Positions 16,643 to 25,892 of a DNA stretch of 64,000 nucleotides are shown here, piece after piece. Position numbers and translations under genes: made by a program. How positions within the stretch are numbered: the first letter of the stretch is position 1; each line of letters starts with the position of its first letter. The DNA lies in NCBI RefSeq assembly GCF_042660705.1, contig NZ_JBHSUQ010000001.1; one strand, written 5' to 3'. Below the pieces are notes generated by a model. The model did no database searches and was not told where the DNA came from. It saw only the letters and a list, made by a program, of their open reading frames with translations. This DNA is from Undibacterium_A arcticum. Lineage in GTDB: Bacteria; Pseudomonadota; Gammaproteobacteria; Burkholderiales; Burkholderiaceae_D.

Positions 16643-17698
16643 ATGAGCAAATCCTTAAGACTGTCCGAAAAATGGTTCCGCCGTGGCCTGTGGCTGGTGG
16701 CGTTGGTGTTTGCCGGCTTCCTGATTGGATTGGGTGGCACCGTGGTGCGCAATCTGCCGCAGGTGGAGCATCGCTACACGCTGGAAGACTTCATCGATCA
16801 CAGCGGCGCCGCGAGCGCACGGGATGCGATCGGCTCCGCGCAGAGTACCGCACAGACCGCCAGCGATGCGCTGGAGCAGGCGGAACTCAAGCGCAAGGTC
16901 GCGCAATCGGATTACATCGCGGCGCGCGAGACCTTCAGCAGCTGGCTGGCGACGCGCCATGTCACCGAACGCGCCGACCAGGACAGTGAGCTGATCGCGC
17001 GCACCAGACAGCTCGAAGCACTGAAGACGGCCGACCGCCAGGCATTGGCCGGCGTCCAGGCGCAACAACAGATCGCGACCGACGCCCGCCAGGCCGAGCA
17101 ACGAGCGCAGACCCAGTTGCGGGAACTGGAGCGTGTCGCCGGCGACGGCCTGCGACAGGCCCAGCGACGTCAGGAATTGCGGGTGTTCTTGTATCGGCTG
17201 GCGCTGACCTTGCCGCTGCTGGTGGTGGCCGGCTGGCTGTTTGCGAAGCAAAGAAAAAGCACCTACTGGCCGTTTGTCTGGGGCTTCATTCTGTTCGCGC
17301 TGTTTACCTTCTTCGTCGAGCTGGTGCCTTATCTGCCCAGCTACGGCGGTTACGTGCGCTACCTGGTCGGGATCGTCATCACGGTACTGGTCGGACGGCA
17401 GGCGATCATATCGCTGACCCGTTACCTGGAGCGGCAAAAGCAGGCCGAGCAAATGCCGGACGTGCAGCGCCGCGAGGAGCTCAGCTATGACCTGGCACTG
17501 GCACGGCTGGCCAAGGGTGTCTGCCCCGGTTGCGAACGCCCGGTCGACCTGAAGGACCCGACCAACGACTTCTGCCCGCATTGCGGCATCGGGCTGCACG
17601 ATCATTGCGGTCATTGCAATACGCGCAAGGGCTCGTTCGCCAAGTTCTGTCACGCTTGCGGCACGGCAGCCAGCTTCAACATGAAAGCCGCCGAATAA
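16643..17698 (+). CDS. Membrane protein with coiled coil and C-terminal zinc ribbons
   Basis: 351 residues. Transmembrane helix at about 14-36, then a long periplasmic coiled coil (about 55-185; Q-, A- and E-rich), then three membrane helices (about 187-205, 213-233, 240-258), then a cytoplasmic C-terminus with paired zinc-ribbon motifs CPGC, CPHC, CGHC and CHAC between about 293 and 340. The paired ribbons suggest metal-dependent protein or nucleic-acid contact. I do not recognise a named family; similar proteins in Burkholderiales are annotated hypothetical or zinc-ribbon. No operon partner. Confidence 0.75.
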   Translation: MSKSLRLSEKWFRRGLWLVALVFAGFLIGLGGTVVRNLPQVEHRYTLEDFIDHSGAASARDAIGSAQSTAQTASDALEQAELKRKVAQSDYIAARETFSSWLATRHVTERADQDSELIARTRQLEALKTADRQALAGVQAQQQIATDARQAEQRAQTQLRELERVAGDGLRQAQRRQELRVFLYRLALTLPLLVVAGWLFAKQRKSTYWPFVWGFILFALFTFFVELVPYLPSYGGYVRYLVGIVITVLVGRQAIISLTRYLERQKQAEQMPDVQRREELSYDLALARLAKGVCPGCERPVDLKDPTNDFCPHCGIGLHDHCGHCNTRKGSFAKFCHACGTAASFNMKAAE

Positions 17699-17756
17699 TG
17701 TGTTGGGTAACCACCGTTGGGTGCCGGCGCGCGGCACCACAAATCTGGAGTTAATT

Positions 17757-18265
17757 GTGATCCGTTCCGCCCATAGCAGCGACGCTGCTGCCATCGCCCG
17801 CATTTACAACCATTACGTGGTCAATACCACGGTGTCGTTTGAAGAGCAGCCGGTGTCGGCCGAAGAAATGCGCGGCCGCATCGCCGAAATCACCGGCGCT
17901 GACCTGCCCTGGCTGGTGATCGAACAGGACGGACAGCTGGCCGGCTATGCCTACGCCAGCAAATGGAAGGGGCGCTGCGCTTATCGATTTCGGTCGAGGT
18001 ATCGGTCTACCTCGATGCTGCCGTTGCCCGGCGAGGATTTGGCACCCGCCTGTATCAGGCCTTGTTTTCCACGTTGCGCGAGCGCGGGGTGCACGTGGCG
18101 ATGGGCGGTATTGCGCAGCCCAATCCGGCCAGCGTCGCGTTGCACGAAAAATTCGGCATGCAGAAAGTCGCTCATTTCAAGGAAGTCGGTTTCAAATTCG
18201 ATCAGTGGCTGGACGTCGGCTACTGGCAGATCGTATTATCGGATCCCACCAGAAGCATCAACTAA
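17757..18265 (+). pseudogene. Phosphinothricin-type N-acetyltransferase, frameshifted as sequenced
   Basis: GNAT enzyme that N-acetylates phosphinothricin or methionine sulfoximine. It starts at GTG 17757, six bases after GGAG. The first part (RSAHSSDAAAIARIYNHYV ... GYAYASKWKGRCAYRF) is in one frame and the rest (SVEVSVYLDAAVARRGFGTRLY ... NPASVALHEKFGM ... VGYWQ) in another; the switch is at 17986-17991 (CGATTTCGG), where one missing T would restore the frame. Both halves keep family motifs, so this is either a very recent pseudogene or a sequencing indel. Confidence 0.85.
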
Positions 18266-18295
18266 CGAAAACGGAATGCAAGCCAGCGTATCGGA

Positions 18296-18772
18296 ATGCT
18301 GAACCAGCCGCCGTTCAAACTACGCACCGCACAGGCGTCCGATTACGCGATTGTCGGTTCGTGGATCACCGACGCTGATGGTTGCCGGCGTTGGGCCGGC
18401 CCGCGACTGCCCTTCCCCTTTGAAGTGACCGATCTGCCGGCGCTTTTGAATGCCACGCTCGATACCACGTTCTCCCTGCTCGATGCCGATCGCTTAGTCG
18501 GCTTTGGTCAGATCCTGACACCGGCGCCCGGCACCGTGCATCTGGCGCGAATCATCGTCGACCCCGCCGCGCGCGGCCACGGTCTCGGCGCGACGCTGTG
18601 CCAGTTGCTGATGGCGCACGCGGTCAGCACAATGGCGCCAAGCCGCTTTACCTTGCGTGTCTACTCCGATAACGCTGCGGCGGTCAAGACCTACACCGGG
18701 CTCGGCTTCGTCACCGTTGATGCCGACCCGGCGACCGCTGTCCTGCTGATGCAGAAGCTCGTGGATCGCTGA
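18296..18772 (+). CDS. GNAT acetyltransferase
   Basis: 158 residues, with one GNAT domain. PFKLRTAQASDYAIVGSWI opens the fold; the acetyl-CoA pyrophosphate loop is ARIIVDPAARGHGLGATLC near residues 82-100 (R-G-H-G-L-G), and C-terminal LRVYSDNAAAVKTYTGLGF follows. Substrate unknown. It lies 30 bases downstream of the frameshifted acetyltransferase and may be cotranscribed with it. Confidence 0.9.
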   Translation: MLNQPPFKLRTAQASDYAIVGSWITDADGCRRWAGPRLPFPFEVTDLPALLNATLDTTFSLLDADRLVGFGQILTPAPGTVHLARIIVDPAARGHGLGATLCQLLMAHAVSTMAPSRFTLRVYSDNAAAVKTYTGLGFVTVDADPATAVLLMQKLVDR

Positions 18773-18962
18773 GTCTCACTAGCGGGATCGTGCCCCAGCC
18801 CTACCCAGTGGCAACGGCTTGGTTTATAGTCTCAGGCTTCGTCCTTCTGCAGCCGCTCGCACTGGCGTGCCCGCTATTTCATGGCCCCGATCGCCAATTT
18901 ATACTACACCCTGTATTTTTTATTGCCGTTTAAAGTAAGGGGTGATAACGGGCATTTCTGCC

Positions 18963-18975
18963 TATACTCCCAATA
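18963..18975 (+). repeat. Recurrent intergenic motif TATACTCCCAATA, copy 2
   Basis: Exact copy of 6948-6960, here 44 bases upstream of the 58-residue membrane protein start. Confidence 0.7.
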
Positions 18976-19019
18976 TTATTGATACCAATCCGTTAAAAAA
19001 ACCAGCAAGGAACACTCCA

Positions 19020-19196
19020 ATGAAAACCACAATCCTGGTAGCGATTATCGTTCTTGGTCTGGTACTGGGCGCATTGGCCGGCGCCGCCATCGCATCGGGC
19101 TGGTTTCCGCTGTGGTTCGGCGTAGCACTGGCGGCCGTGGTCGGCATCGGCGCCGGACTGTTGCTGCGGCGCGCCAAGAAACGCCGTCAACCCTGA
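19020..19196 (+). CDS. Small two-helix membrane protein
   Basis: 58 residues from ATG 19020, preceded by AAGGA; the longer frame to 18942 reads through the TATACTCC motif region and is unlikely. Two hydrophobic helices (about 3-28 and 31-48; ILVAIIVLGLVLGALAGAAI, then FGVALAAVVGIGAGLLL) separated by GWFPL, with a very basic tail RRAKKRRQP fixing the C-terminus in the cytoplasm. Glycine-zipper-like spacing suggests oligomerisation. No family recognised. Confidence 0.6.
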   Translation: MKTTILVAIIVLGLVLGALAGAAIASGWFPLWFGVALAAVVGIGAGLLLRRAKKRRQP

Positions 19197-19336
19197 TTGG
19201 CATCCGCGATTCGGCCGTAGTCAAGGCTGGGGTGCGCGTCTGTTACTGCTATGTCTGGCAACTGGAATCGGTCAGAACGCCGTCGTATGCTCATGCCAAA
19301 TCCCAACCGCCGCATGCTCACCCAAAAGACCTGCCG

Positions 19337-19679
19337 ATGAATAAATTCGTGGAAATCCGCAGTTACCATCTGAAGCCCGGCACCCGCGCCGAATTCGATC
19401 GCGTGGCGCGCGAAATGGCGGTCCCGATGCTGCTGCGCTGGGCGGTCGACGTGGTTGCCTTTGGCCCGTCACCGCATGACGACGAGTCGTATTACCTGAT
19501 GCGCGCGTACGGCAGCCTGGCCGAACGACAACAAAGTCAGGATGATTTACGGTAGCGATGAATGGAAATCCGGTCCGAGAGAGGCTATTCTGGCGCTGAT
19601 CGACAGCTTTACCTCGGTCGTCATCGAGATGGCCAAGTGCAGCACGCACCGGCGCAGGTATCGCAATTTGTCGTTTTGA
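19337..19679 (+). pseudogene. NIPSNAP family protein, frameshifted as sequenced
   Basis: A dimeric ferredoxin-like-fold protein family of unknown function. The first part (FVEIRSYHLKPGTRAEFDR ... SYYLMRAYGSLAERQQSQDD) is followed in another frame by YGSDEWKSGPREAILALID..FTSVVIEM, the usual NIPSNAP C-terminus. The break is at about 19547-19553 (GATGATTTACGG), where two bases appear to be missing from a Phe-Tyr codon pair. Both halves are well conserved, so a base-calling error is as likely as a real mutation. Confidence 0.8.
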
Positions 19680-19706
19680 CGTAATACAACGACTAGAGGA
19701 AGAGAC

Positions 19707-20296
19707 ATGGAACCAAAACCGCTTGGAAGCACGGGCGAACGAGGTATGATTGCGGCGTTTGAGAAGAGCCCCACCCAAAGCTGAGCAAAACGCTGTATGC
19801 GCTGATCAAGGCTACACAAGTTCGGGTGATCGACACGCGCTCCCTGAAGTTGTCGATTGATCAAGCCTGCATGATTTGATCGAAATGAGTCGTCGAATGC
19901 CGGCAAAGCGCATCGTCACTGACTCCTTGTCTGGATTTGAGCTTGGCGCTGGCACCTGCGTTTAGCGAAGATATTTGCGGATCACGGTACAGGATCATTG
20001 CCGAGCTTACTGCAATCGGCGTGGCCATATTAATGACCTCGGAACTGGAAGACCGCTACACCGATTTGCGCTTTAATCGATTTGGGAGCGCTTTTCTCGC
20101 TGACGCATTTATCGTGCAGCGCTATATCGAAATGCTGGGCCAATTCACACGCGTGGTCTCGGTCGTTACAGTCCGCGGCAGTGAGCACAGCAAGGACATT
20201 CAATTGTTTGACATTACAGACGAAGGCATCATTGTTGGCGAGACCTTATCTGAGCATGCCGGAATCATGTCGGGCCGGTCCACGCTCAGCCCGTAG
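19707..20296 (+). pseudogene. Decayed C-terminal part of a KaiC-family ATPase gene
   Basis: Pieces of the second RecA-like domain of a proteobacterial KaiC can be read in order in shifting frames: ERGMIAAFEKSPTQ (about 19730-19785), LYALIKATQVRVIDTRSLKLSID (about 19793-19861), DLIEMSRRMPAKRIVTDSLSGFE (about 19874-19940) and, in the long open frame from 19937, ALAPAFSEDI, LMTSELEDRYTDLRF, AFIVQRYIEM and HSKDIQLFDITDEGIIVGE. At least three frame changes occur and the whole N-terminal half is gone, so this is a true relic. In many proteobacteria kaiC sits beside a GGDEF or histidine-kinase gene, which matches the gene that follows. Confidence 0.75.
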
Positions 20297-20325
20297 CTAG
20301 AACGACCAGGTGATAGATCGCGGTA

Positions 20326-22079
20326 ATGAACAGAAATGACAATAATAGCGCTTCTCATACCGATGACCCCGGTCAACCGTGTGTGTCAAACCAGCACAAA
20401 GACAGGTTCCCAGCCGTCCTCGAAAAAAATATCACGCGCAGGGAAAGCGCAATCATTGACGATGAAGCAGCCGTGCTAAGCCGCGAGAAATTGGCCACGG
20501 CACGAGAAGATGCCGCCCATTTGCGTGAAAATGCTGCCGACTTGCGTGACGACGCTGCTTATCTGCGCGAAGGAAACTCACCTCGCGCGAAGACGCTGCC
20601 GATTTGCGCGAAGGGAACGCCACCTCGCGCGAGCAGGAAATTCGCGCGGCAGGCGCAATACAGGCAACGTCCGACGATCACATGATTATGTTGCAGCAAG
20701 CGAACACGCACTTGGTCATCGCTACAGTTGAAGCACACAAACTAGCCGAAACGGCGACAGCCCAGCTGTATCACTTGGCCCATCACGATGTTCTCACCGG
20801 TTTGCCTAATCGCATGCTGCTGCAATACCGGCTCAGCCAGGCGATCAAGTTGGCTCGTCGTCAAGGCGGGCAACTTGCGGTGATGTTCATGGACCTGGAT
20901 CGATTTAAAAACATCAACGACTCCCTGGGGCATGCGGTGGGCGACCAACTGCTGCAGTCGGTTGCAAAACGCCTGGTGGGTTGTGTGCGTCACTCGGACA
21001 CCATCAGTCGCCAGGGGGGCGATGAATTCGTGCTGCTGCTTTCCTCGATTGAGCATGCAGAAGACGCGGCGCTCTCTGCGCAAAAGATACTCGCGGCGCT
21101 CTCGCTGCCTCATCACATCGACCGGCACGATCTCCATATTGGCGTGAGTATTGGTATCAGCATCTACCCCGACGATGGTCAGGATGCGGAAACCCTGATC
21201 AAGAGTGCGGATACCGCGATGTACTATGCCAAGGAAAACGGCCGCAACAATTGCAAATTCTTCGAGCAGGACATGAATGCGCGGGCCGTCCAGCGGCAAT
21301 CCATTGAAGCCAGTCTGCGCCGCGCCCTGGAACGGCAGGAATTTGTGTTGCACTACCAGCCGAAGATAAATCTGCAGAGCGGCACGATTGTCGGCGTTGA
21401 GGCGCTCATCCGCTGGCAGCATCCGGAGCGAGGGCTGTTAGCACCAGCGCAGTTCGTGTCCATCGCCGAAGACTGTGGCCTGATCCTGCCGATTGGCCGC
21501 TGGGTGCTGCGCGAAGCCTGTCTCCAGGCCAAGGCTTGGCAGCTGGCTGGCTTGGCGCCGATCATCGTCGCCGTCAATACCTCCGCGCTCGAGTTTCGCG
21601 CCAAGGATTTTCTTGAAAATGTACGTGCGACCCTCGCGGATACGTGTCTGGAGCCGCGCTATCTGGAACTCGAACTGACCGAAAGCGTCCTCATGCGGGA
21701 TGCCCAGTCTACCAATTGCGTGCTGCATGCGCTCGCAGACATGGGTGTAAAGCTGGCGGTCGATGACTTCGGCACCGGCTATTCCAGCCTAAGTTATCTG
21801 AGGCGGTTTCCGATCGATACGCTGAAGATCGACCAGTCGTTCGTGCACCAGATGACCAGCAACCCGGACGATGCCACCATCGTCAGTGCCGTGATTAGCA
21901 TGGGTAAGAGCCTCAAGAAACGCGTCATTGCGGAGGGCGTGGAAACACCAGAACAGTACGCATTTCTTCTGGCCCAGCATTGCGACGAGGGCCAAGGCTA
22001 CTATTTCGGCCGTCCGATGGTGGCGGAGGCGCTCGCCACCTTACTGCAAACTGGCATATCACTCACCCTTCCCGATTGA
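20326..22079 (+). CDS. GGDEF-EAL cyclic-di-GMP protein with heptad repeats (frameshift near 20578)
   Basis: Bifunctional diguanylate cyclase/phosphodiesterase candidate. The N-terminal part (20326 to about 20670) carries repeats of the type DAAxLRE and GNATSRE forming a coiled coil; one base is missing at about 20577-20580, splitting it from the rest. Translation could alternatively begin at ATG 20682. The GGDEF domain has HHDVLTGLPNR, MDLDRFKNINDSLGHAVGD and an intact RQGGDEF. The EAL domain has VEALIRWQHP, ELTESVLM, DDFGTGYSSLSYL, KIDQSF and IAEGVET, all residues expected for an active phosphodiesterase. It likely signals with the (now decayed) upstream KaiC protein. Confidence 0.88.
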
Positions 22080-22263
22080 CCCAAGCATTTCCCATGCCGA
22101 TCGGATTGCGGCCTGCAGTGCCCCGACAACTAGCGTGACGCCCGGCGTGTGGCGCATCATTTTTGACAAGGGCAACGAAGTCTGCGATTGCGTCAAACCC
22201 TGATCCCATTTCAATCACGATTTAACAACGATGTAATAACGCAGTAATAACGATCCACCAACG

Positions 22264-22788
22264 ATGACCACGACCACCATGACAGTACTTGAAACCGAGC
22301 GACTCATTTTGCGCCGCATCACGCAGGGCGATGCCGAGTTCTACCTCGCCCTGTTGAACGAACCGTCGTGGCTGCGCTTCATCGGCGACAAGGGTGTGCG
22401 CACGCTGGAGCAGGCGCACGCCTCGATTGTGAATGGCCCGCTGGCGATGTACGAGCGCCACGGCTTCGGCCTGTATGTGACCGCGCTGAAAGCCGATGGC
22501 ACGCCGATCGGCATGTGCGGCCTGATTAAACGAGACGGGCTCGATGATGTCGATATCGGTTACGCCTTTTTCCCGCGCTACCGGGGCCAGGGCTATGCGC
22601 TGGAAGCCGCTGCAGCGGTGCAGGCACACGGCAAGTCGGCGTTTGACCTGAAACGACTGGTCGCCATCACCAACCCCGACAATCACGGTTCGATCAGGCT
22701 GCTGGAAAATATCGGCATGAAATTCGAGAAGATGATCAGTCTGAGCGAAGACAAATCAGAGATCAGGCTATATGCCTATCAATATTGA
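22264..22788 (+). CDS. GNAT acetyltransferase, RimJ/RimL type
   Basis: 174 residues; Met6 is an alternative start. VLETERLILRRITQGDAEFYLALLNEPSWLRFIGDKG is the standard opening of this family, followed by GFGLYVTALKADGTPIGMCGLIKRDGLDDVDIGYAFFPRYRGQGYALEA with the acetyl-CoA loop R-G-Q-G-Y-A, and TNPDNHGSIRLLENIGMKFEK at the end. Target unknown. It is the fourth acetyltransferase in this accessory stretch. A lone MITE-like end (22791-22807) follows immediately. Confidence 0.92.
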   Translation: MTTTTMTVLETERLILRRITQGDAEFYLALLNEPSWLRFIGDKGVRTLEQAHASIVNGPLAMYERHGFGLYVTALKADGTPIGMCGLIKRDGLDDVDIGYAFFPRYRGQGYALEAAAAVQAHGKSAFDLKRLVAITNPDNHGSIRLLENIGMKFEKMISLSEDKSEIRLYAYQY

Positions 22789-22790
22789 CC

Positions 22791-22807
22791 AGGAGCCTGT
22801 CGAAGTT
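22791..22807 (+). repeat. Solitary copy of a MITE-like terminal repeat
   Basis: AGGAGCCTGTCGAAGTT differs by two bases from the left end (42166-42182) of the MITE-like element at 42166-42328. No opposite end is found nearby. Confidence 0.45.
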
Positions 22808-23032
22808 AGGGAAGCGGAGCCGCGTCGCCAGCTACTCGGTATGGCGCCCGGCCAATTCGGGGATCGGCCGACAGACCCGGAGGGCGCACAGCACTGGTCG
22901 TCGCCGTGCCCCTGATGTGTCTGATGTGCCTGGCGCCAATGATGCTGTCGAGCGGTGGCCAGCGGCAAATCCAGACCACGTCGCGTAGCGATGCCTGCGA
23001 CTGCTTCAGCCGCAGAGCGTCGGCCGGCGCAC

Positions 23033-23996
23033 TTACTTTGGCATCGACCCGATCAGACCATAGACGCTGTAACCGATCATATAAGGCAGGCGATAGTCGG
23101 GAAAATCGGTCACAAAGCGCTGTTCGATCGCCTGATAGTGGGCGCCGGCTGTCCGCGGATCGTCCAGCTCGTTTTGGCGCGGGCCCAGTTCCTTGACATA
23201 GGATTTCACCAGTTGGTCGGCACGCGCCAAATAGCGCTCCTCCTCCCGTACTGCGTCGCCCACCGCAACAAATGCGCCGCGGCCGCCATACACCTTCGCG
23301 TCTGGCTTATCGCCGGCCAGGGCAGGCAATTCGGCTACCGCTGCGCTCCATTTGCGCAGATCGGCGTTGGGCTTGCCGTCCACCAGTCCGCCTTCGATCC
23401 ACAGGTGGGCCTTGTTATGCACCAGGTCGCCGACGATCAGGTCGCCCGTCTTGTCGACGCGCACGACCACCTGCTTATTGGTCACGCCGGGATTTCAGCT
23501 CGAACAGGCTCAGCGTTTCACCCGACTGCAGGGAAATCGTAGTCTGACCAATGAAGGTTTTTTTGACATTCTCGAATGCCGGATAGGTGCCGGGCTTGAA
23601 CATCTTTGCCACGTTGACCCAATAATTTTCCTTGTACGCATGCACCACGGGCATTTCGCGCGACACTGCAGCGCTCGTGATCGACTCTACACCGAGCTTG
23701 TGGAGGTAGGCCAGGCCATTGTATTTGTCCGGATTGGCGTGGGTAACGATGACGCGCGTGATCGGCGATGCGGTGCTGCTTTTGACTTGCTGCACCATCG
23801 CTTCGGTCAGCTGCGGAACGAACTGCGTGTCGATCAGTGTCACTTCCTTGCCGTCGTCGTACCAGAAGGTGTGGGTGTCAAAGCCTTTCTGGTCGGAAGT
23901 ATAGACGCCAAGCGTGCCGCATTGTGCATCAAATGACGCGAGTGCGATGAGTACGGCAACGGTTTTCGAAATTAGATGGTTGGTGATCGGTTTCAT
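23033..23996 (-). pseudogene. Secreted MBL-fold hydrolase-like protein, frameshifted as sequenced
   Basis: Start ATG at the complement of 23994-23996, with a signal peptide ending near residue 26. The N-terminal part has FWYDDGKEVTLIDTQFV and then VIVTHANPDKYNGL where canonical metallo-beta-lactamases have HxHxDH; here the pattern is HxNxDK, so metal binding is doubtful or altered. The frame changes at about 23487-23494 near FELKS; the remainder (VTNKQVVVRVDKTGDLIVGDLVHNKAHLW ... LPYMIGYSVYGLIG) continues the same family. Probably one 320-residue periplasmic protein. Confidence 0.8.
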
Positions 23997-24157
23997 GCGG
24001 GTTTCCTGTTTGTTGTCCGTGCACTACCGGACGCGATGTTGAAATGGTAGGGACTGCTTGCATGTATTCGCGCCGCCGGCAGCGACGACGCATATACCGC
24101 CGCGGTCCCCCGAATATCGCAGCCATGGATTACCGGCCGCGACCGGTGCAGCCGGGA

Positions 24158-25087
24158 TCACGCAGGCCGTGGTCGTGTCAGGCGCGCCTGAATCAGGAGC
24201 GCACAGACCACCAGAAGCGTGCCGGCAATTTCCATTGCGTGCGGCATCGAGCCGCGGAACGCGCTGATCGCCAGCGCCGATACCGGCACAAAATTGATGA
24301 AGACAATGCCTTGGGTGGCGCCGAGCTGGCGTACGCCTTTGTTGAATGCCAGCGCGGCCAGCACGGTGGCAACAACGACGATATATGCCATCGCAGGTGC
24401 CACGTGTACCAAGTTATCGACGCTGGGTTGATGTGCCCAGCCAATCATTGTTGCCAGTACGGCCAGCAGGAAGAGTGCGGGCAACGCCAATACTGCAGTA
24501 AAGGCGGTGTATTCGATCACGCTTAGTTGCGGCAGCTTCCCTTGGCCTCGGGTATAGGTAACCCAGCCCAAAGTCCCGAACAGCGCCACCAGATCGCCGT
24601 AAATGGTGGCCGTGTGACCGCCGGACGCGGTCGGAGCGGAAAGAACACCTGAGACCAGGACGACACCGACAATCGTCAACGACACGACGCCCCATGCCCA
24701 CCACTGCGGCCGCTGGCGCTCGAAGGCCCAGCGCAGGAACAAGGTAGTCACCGGCATCGTCGCCATGATGACGGCGCCATGCGACGGCACCGAATGATCC
24801 AGTCCGACAAACACCAAGATCCCAAACATGCCGTATCCGAGAATTCCGTAGTACAGCAAACGAACCCAGTGTTGACGCAACAGCTGCCAGCGCACCTCGC
24901 CGCGGCTATACAGGATCACGAGCAGGAGCGCTGCGGCCCCTGTGTAGCGGATCAGCGTAAACCAAAACGGGTCGAGATTGGTCAGTGCCAGTTTGCCGAC
25001 ATGAAACAGCCCGCCCCACGCCGCCGTCGCTAATACCAGTGCAAACGCCGCACTCCAGCGAGAATATTTTTCCATTACTTGTTCCAA
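24158..25087 (-). CDS. DMT-family (EamA) transporter
   Basis: 309 residues with ten predicted membrane helices in two five-helix EamA repeats. The first includes LATAAWGGLFHVGKLALTNLDPFWFTLIRY, and the second AYIVVVATVLAALAFNKGVRQLGATQGIVFINFVPVSALAIS. It would export amino acids, metabolites or drugs across the inner membrane. It lies 88 bases downstream of the HAD phosphatase gene on the same strand and may belong to that transcript, giving a possible exporter for the small-molecule locus. Start Met1 or Met5. Confidence 0.9.
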   Translation of the reverse strand: MEQVMEKYSRWSAAFALVLATAAWGGLFHVGKLALTNLDPFWFTLIRYTGAAALLLVILYSRGEVRWQLLRQHWVRLLYYGILGYGMFGILVFVGLDHSVPSHGAVIMATMPVTTLFLRWAFERQRPQWWAWGVVSLTIVGVVLVSGVLSAPTASGGHTATIYGDLVALFGTLGWVTYTRGQGKLPQLSVIEYTAFTAVLALPALFLLAVLATMIGWAHQPSVDNLVHVAPAMAYIVVVATVLAALAFNKGVRQLGATQGIVFINFVPVSALAISAFRGSMPHAMEIAGTLLVVCALLIQARLTRPRPA

Positions 25088-25175
25088 TGATGTGATTGAT
25101 AAATTCCAGCGCCTACATCCTGCTGTCGCGACCTATTTGACATTGGCGACTGATGGTCGATGTGAACTCCGATCG

Positions 25176-25892
25176 TCATGCATGCGCGAGATCCGCGGCA
25201 TGGAGAGCGTTCATGGCATCCAGGACCGGCCAATTGCGTATGCGCGCGACCTGCTCCAGCGCGCTATCACCGGCCACCACATACGACATGCCCACCGCCT
25301 CCAGCATCGGCAGATCGGTGATGTGGTCGCCGCAGGCCACGCAGTGCTGCAGCTCGAGAGAGTGCGACCGCGCGTATTCCAGCAGCGCCTGCGCCTTGCC
25401 GTTGCCGATCACTTGCGGGGGCAGGATTTTTCCGGTATAGAGTCCGTGCTGCACCTCGAGCCGTGTCGCCAGGCAATGATCGAACGCAAGGTGCCGCAGC
25501 ACAGGGGTCAATATTTCGTGGCAAGAGCCGGACACGGCAACCAGCAGGTATCCCCGGGCCTTCAGGCGGCGCGCCAAATCGAGCGCGGCGGGCAGCCACA
25601 AGCGGCCGCCGTGTTGCTGCAGCAGACTGGCAAACCAACGTTCGGCAAGCGCGCTCACATCCGCCTGGCGCCTGCCTTCATAGCTCTCATAGAAAAATCT
25701 GTTCAGCGCCAGCCGGTCATCCCGTTGCGGATAGCTGTGCAGCAGTTCGACGAAGTGGGCATAAGAGTCGCCCCGGCCGCGCCACTGTTGCGGCGCGTGG
25801 GCATAAAAATACTCCTGGAACGAAAACATCGATTTCAGATTAAGCAGGGTATTGTCGATGTCGAAGAACGCGGCGCGTGGCTTAGGCTGCAT
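25176..25892 (-). CDS. HAD-IB family phosphatase (phosphoserine phosphatase-like)
   Basis: 238 residues from ATG at the complement of 25890-25892; a longer frame to 25961 lies inside the upstream gene. Motif I is AAFFDIDNTLLN (residues 7-18, nucleophile Asp in DIDNT), motif II is LLVAVSGSCHEIL near residue 112, motif III Lys is near GNGKAQAL, and motif IV is CVACGDHITDLPMLEAVG near residues 188-205. The first 11 bases overlap the 3' end of the monooxygenase, so the two are translationally coupled. Substrate unknown. In AfsA-type signal pathways a HAD phosphatase removes the dihydroxyacetone-phosphate-derived phosphate, which makes this neighbourhood interesting. Confidence 0.9.
   Translation of the reverse strand: MQPKPRAAFFDIDNTLLNLKSMFSFQEYFYAHAPQQWRGRGDSYAHFVELLHSYPQRDDRLALNRFFYESYEGRRQADVSALAERWFASLLQQHGGRLWLPAALDLARRLKARGYLLVAVSGSCHEILTPVLRHLAFDHCLATRLEVQHGLYTGKILPPQVIGNGKAQALLEYARSHSLELQHCVACGDHITDLPMLEAVGMSYVVAGDSALEQVARIRNWPVLDAMNALHAADLAHA

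Noticed and set aside
16655..17803. 382-codon minus-strand open frame
   Set aside because: Antisense shadow of the zinc-ribbon membrane protein, which has clear topology and motifs.
19707..19880. DUF488 relic
   Set aside because: FEKS and VIDTR first suggested DUF488, but the order FEKSPTQ - VRVIDTRSLKLSID - IVTDSLSGFE continues into KaiC motifs, so a kaiC remnant explains it better.
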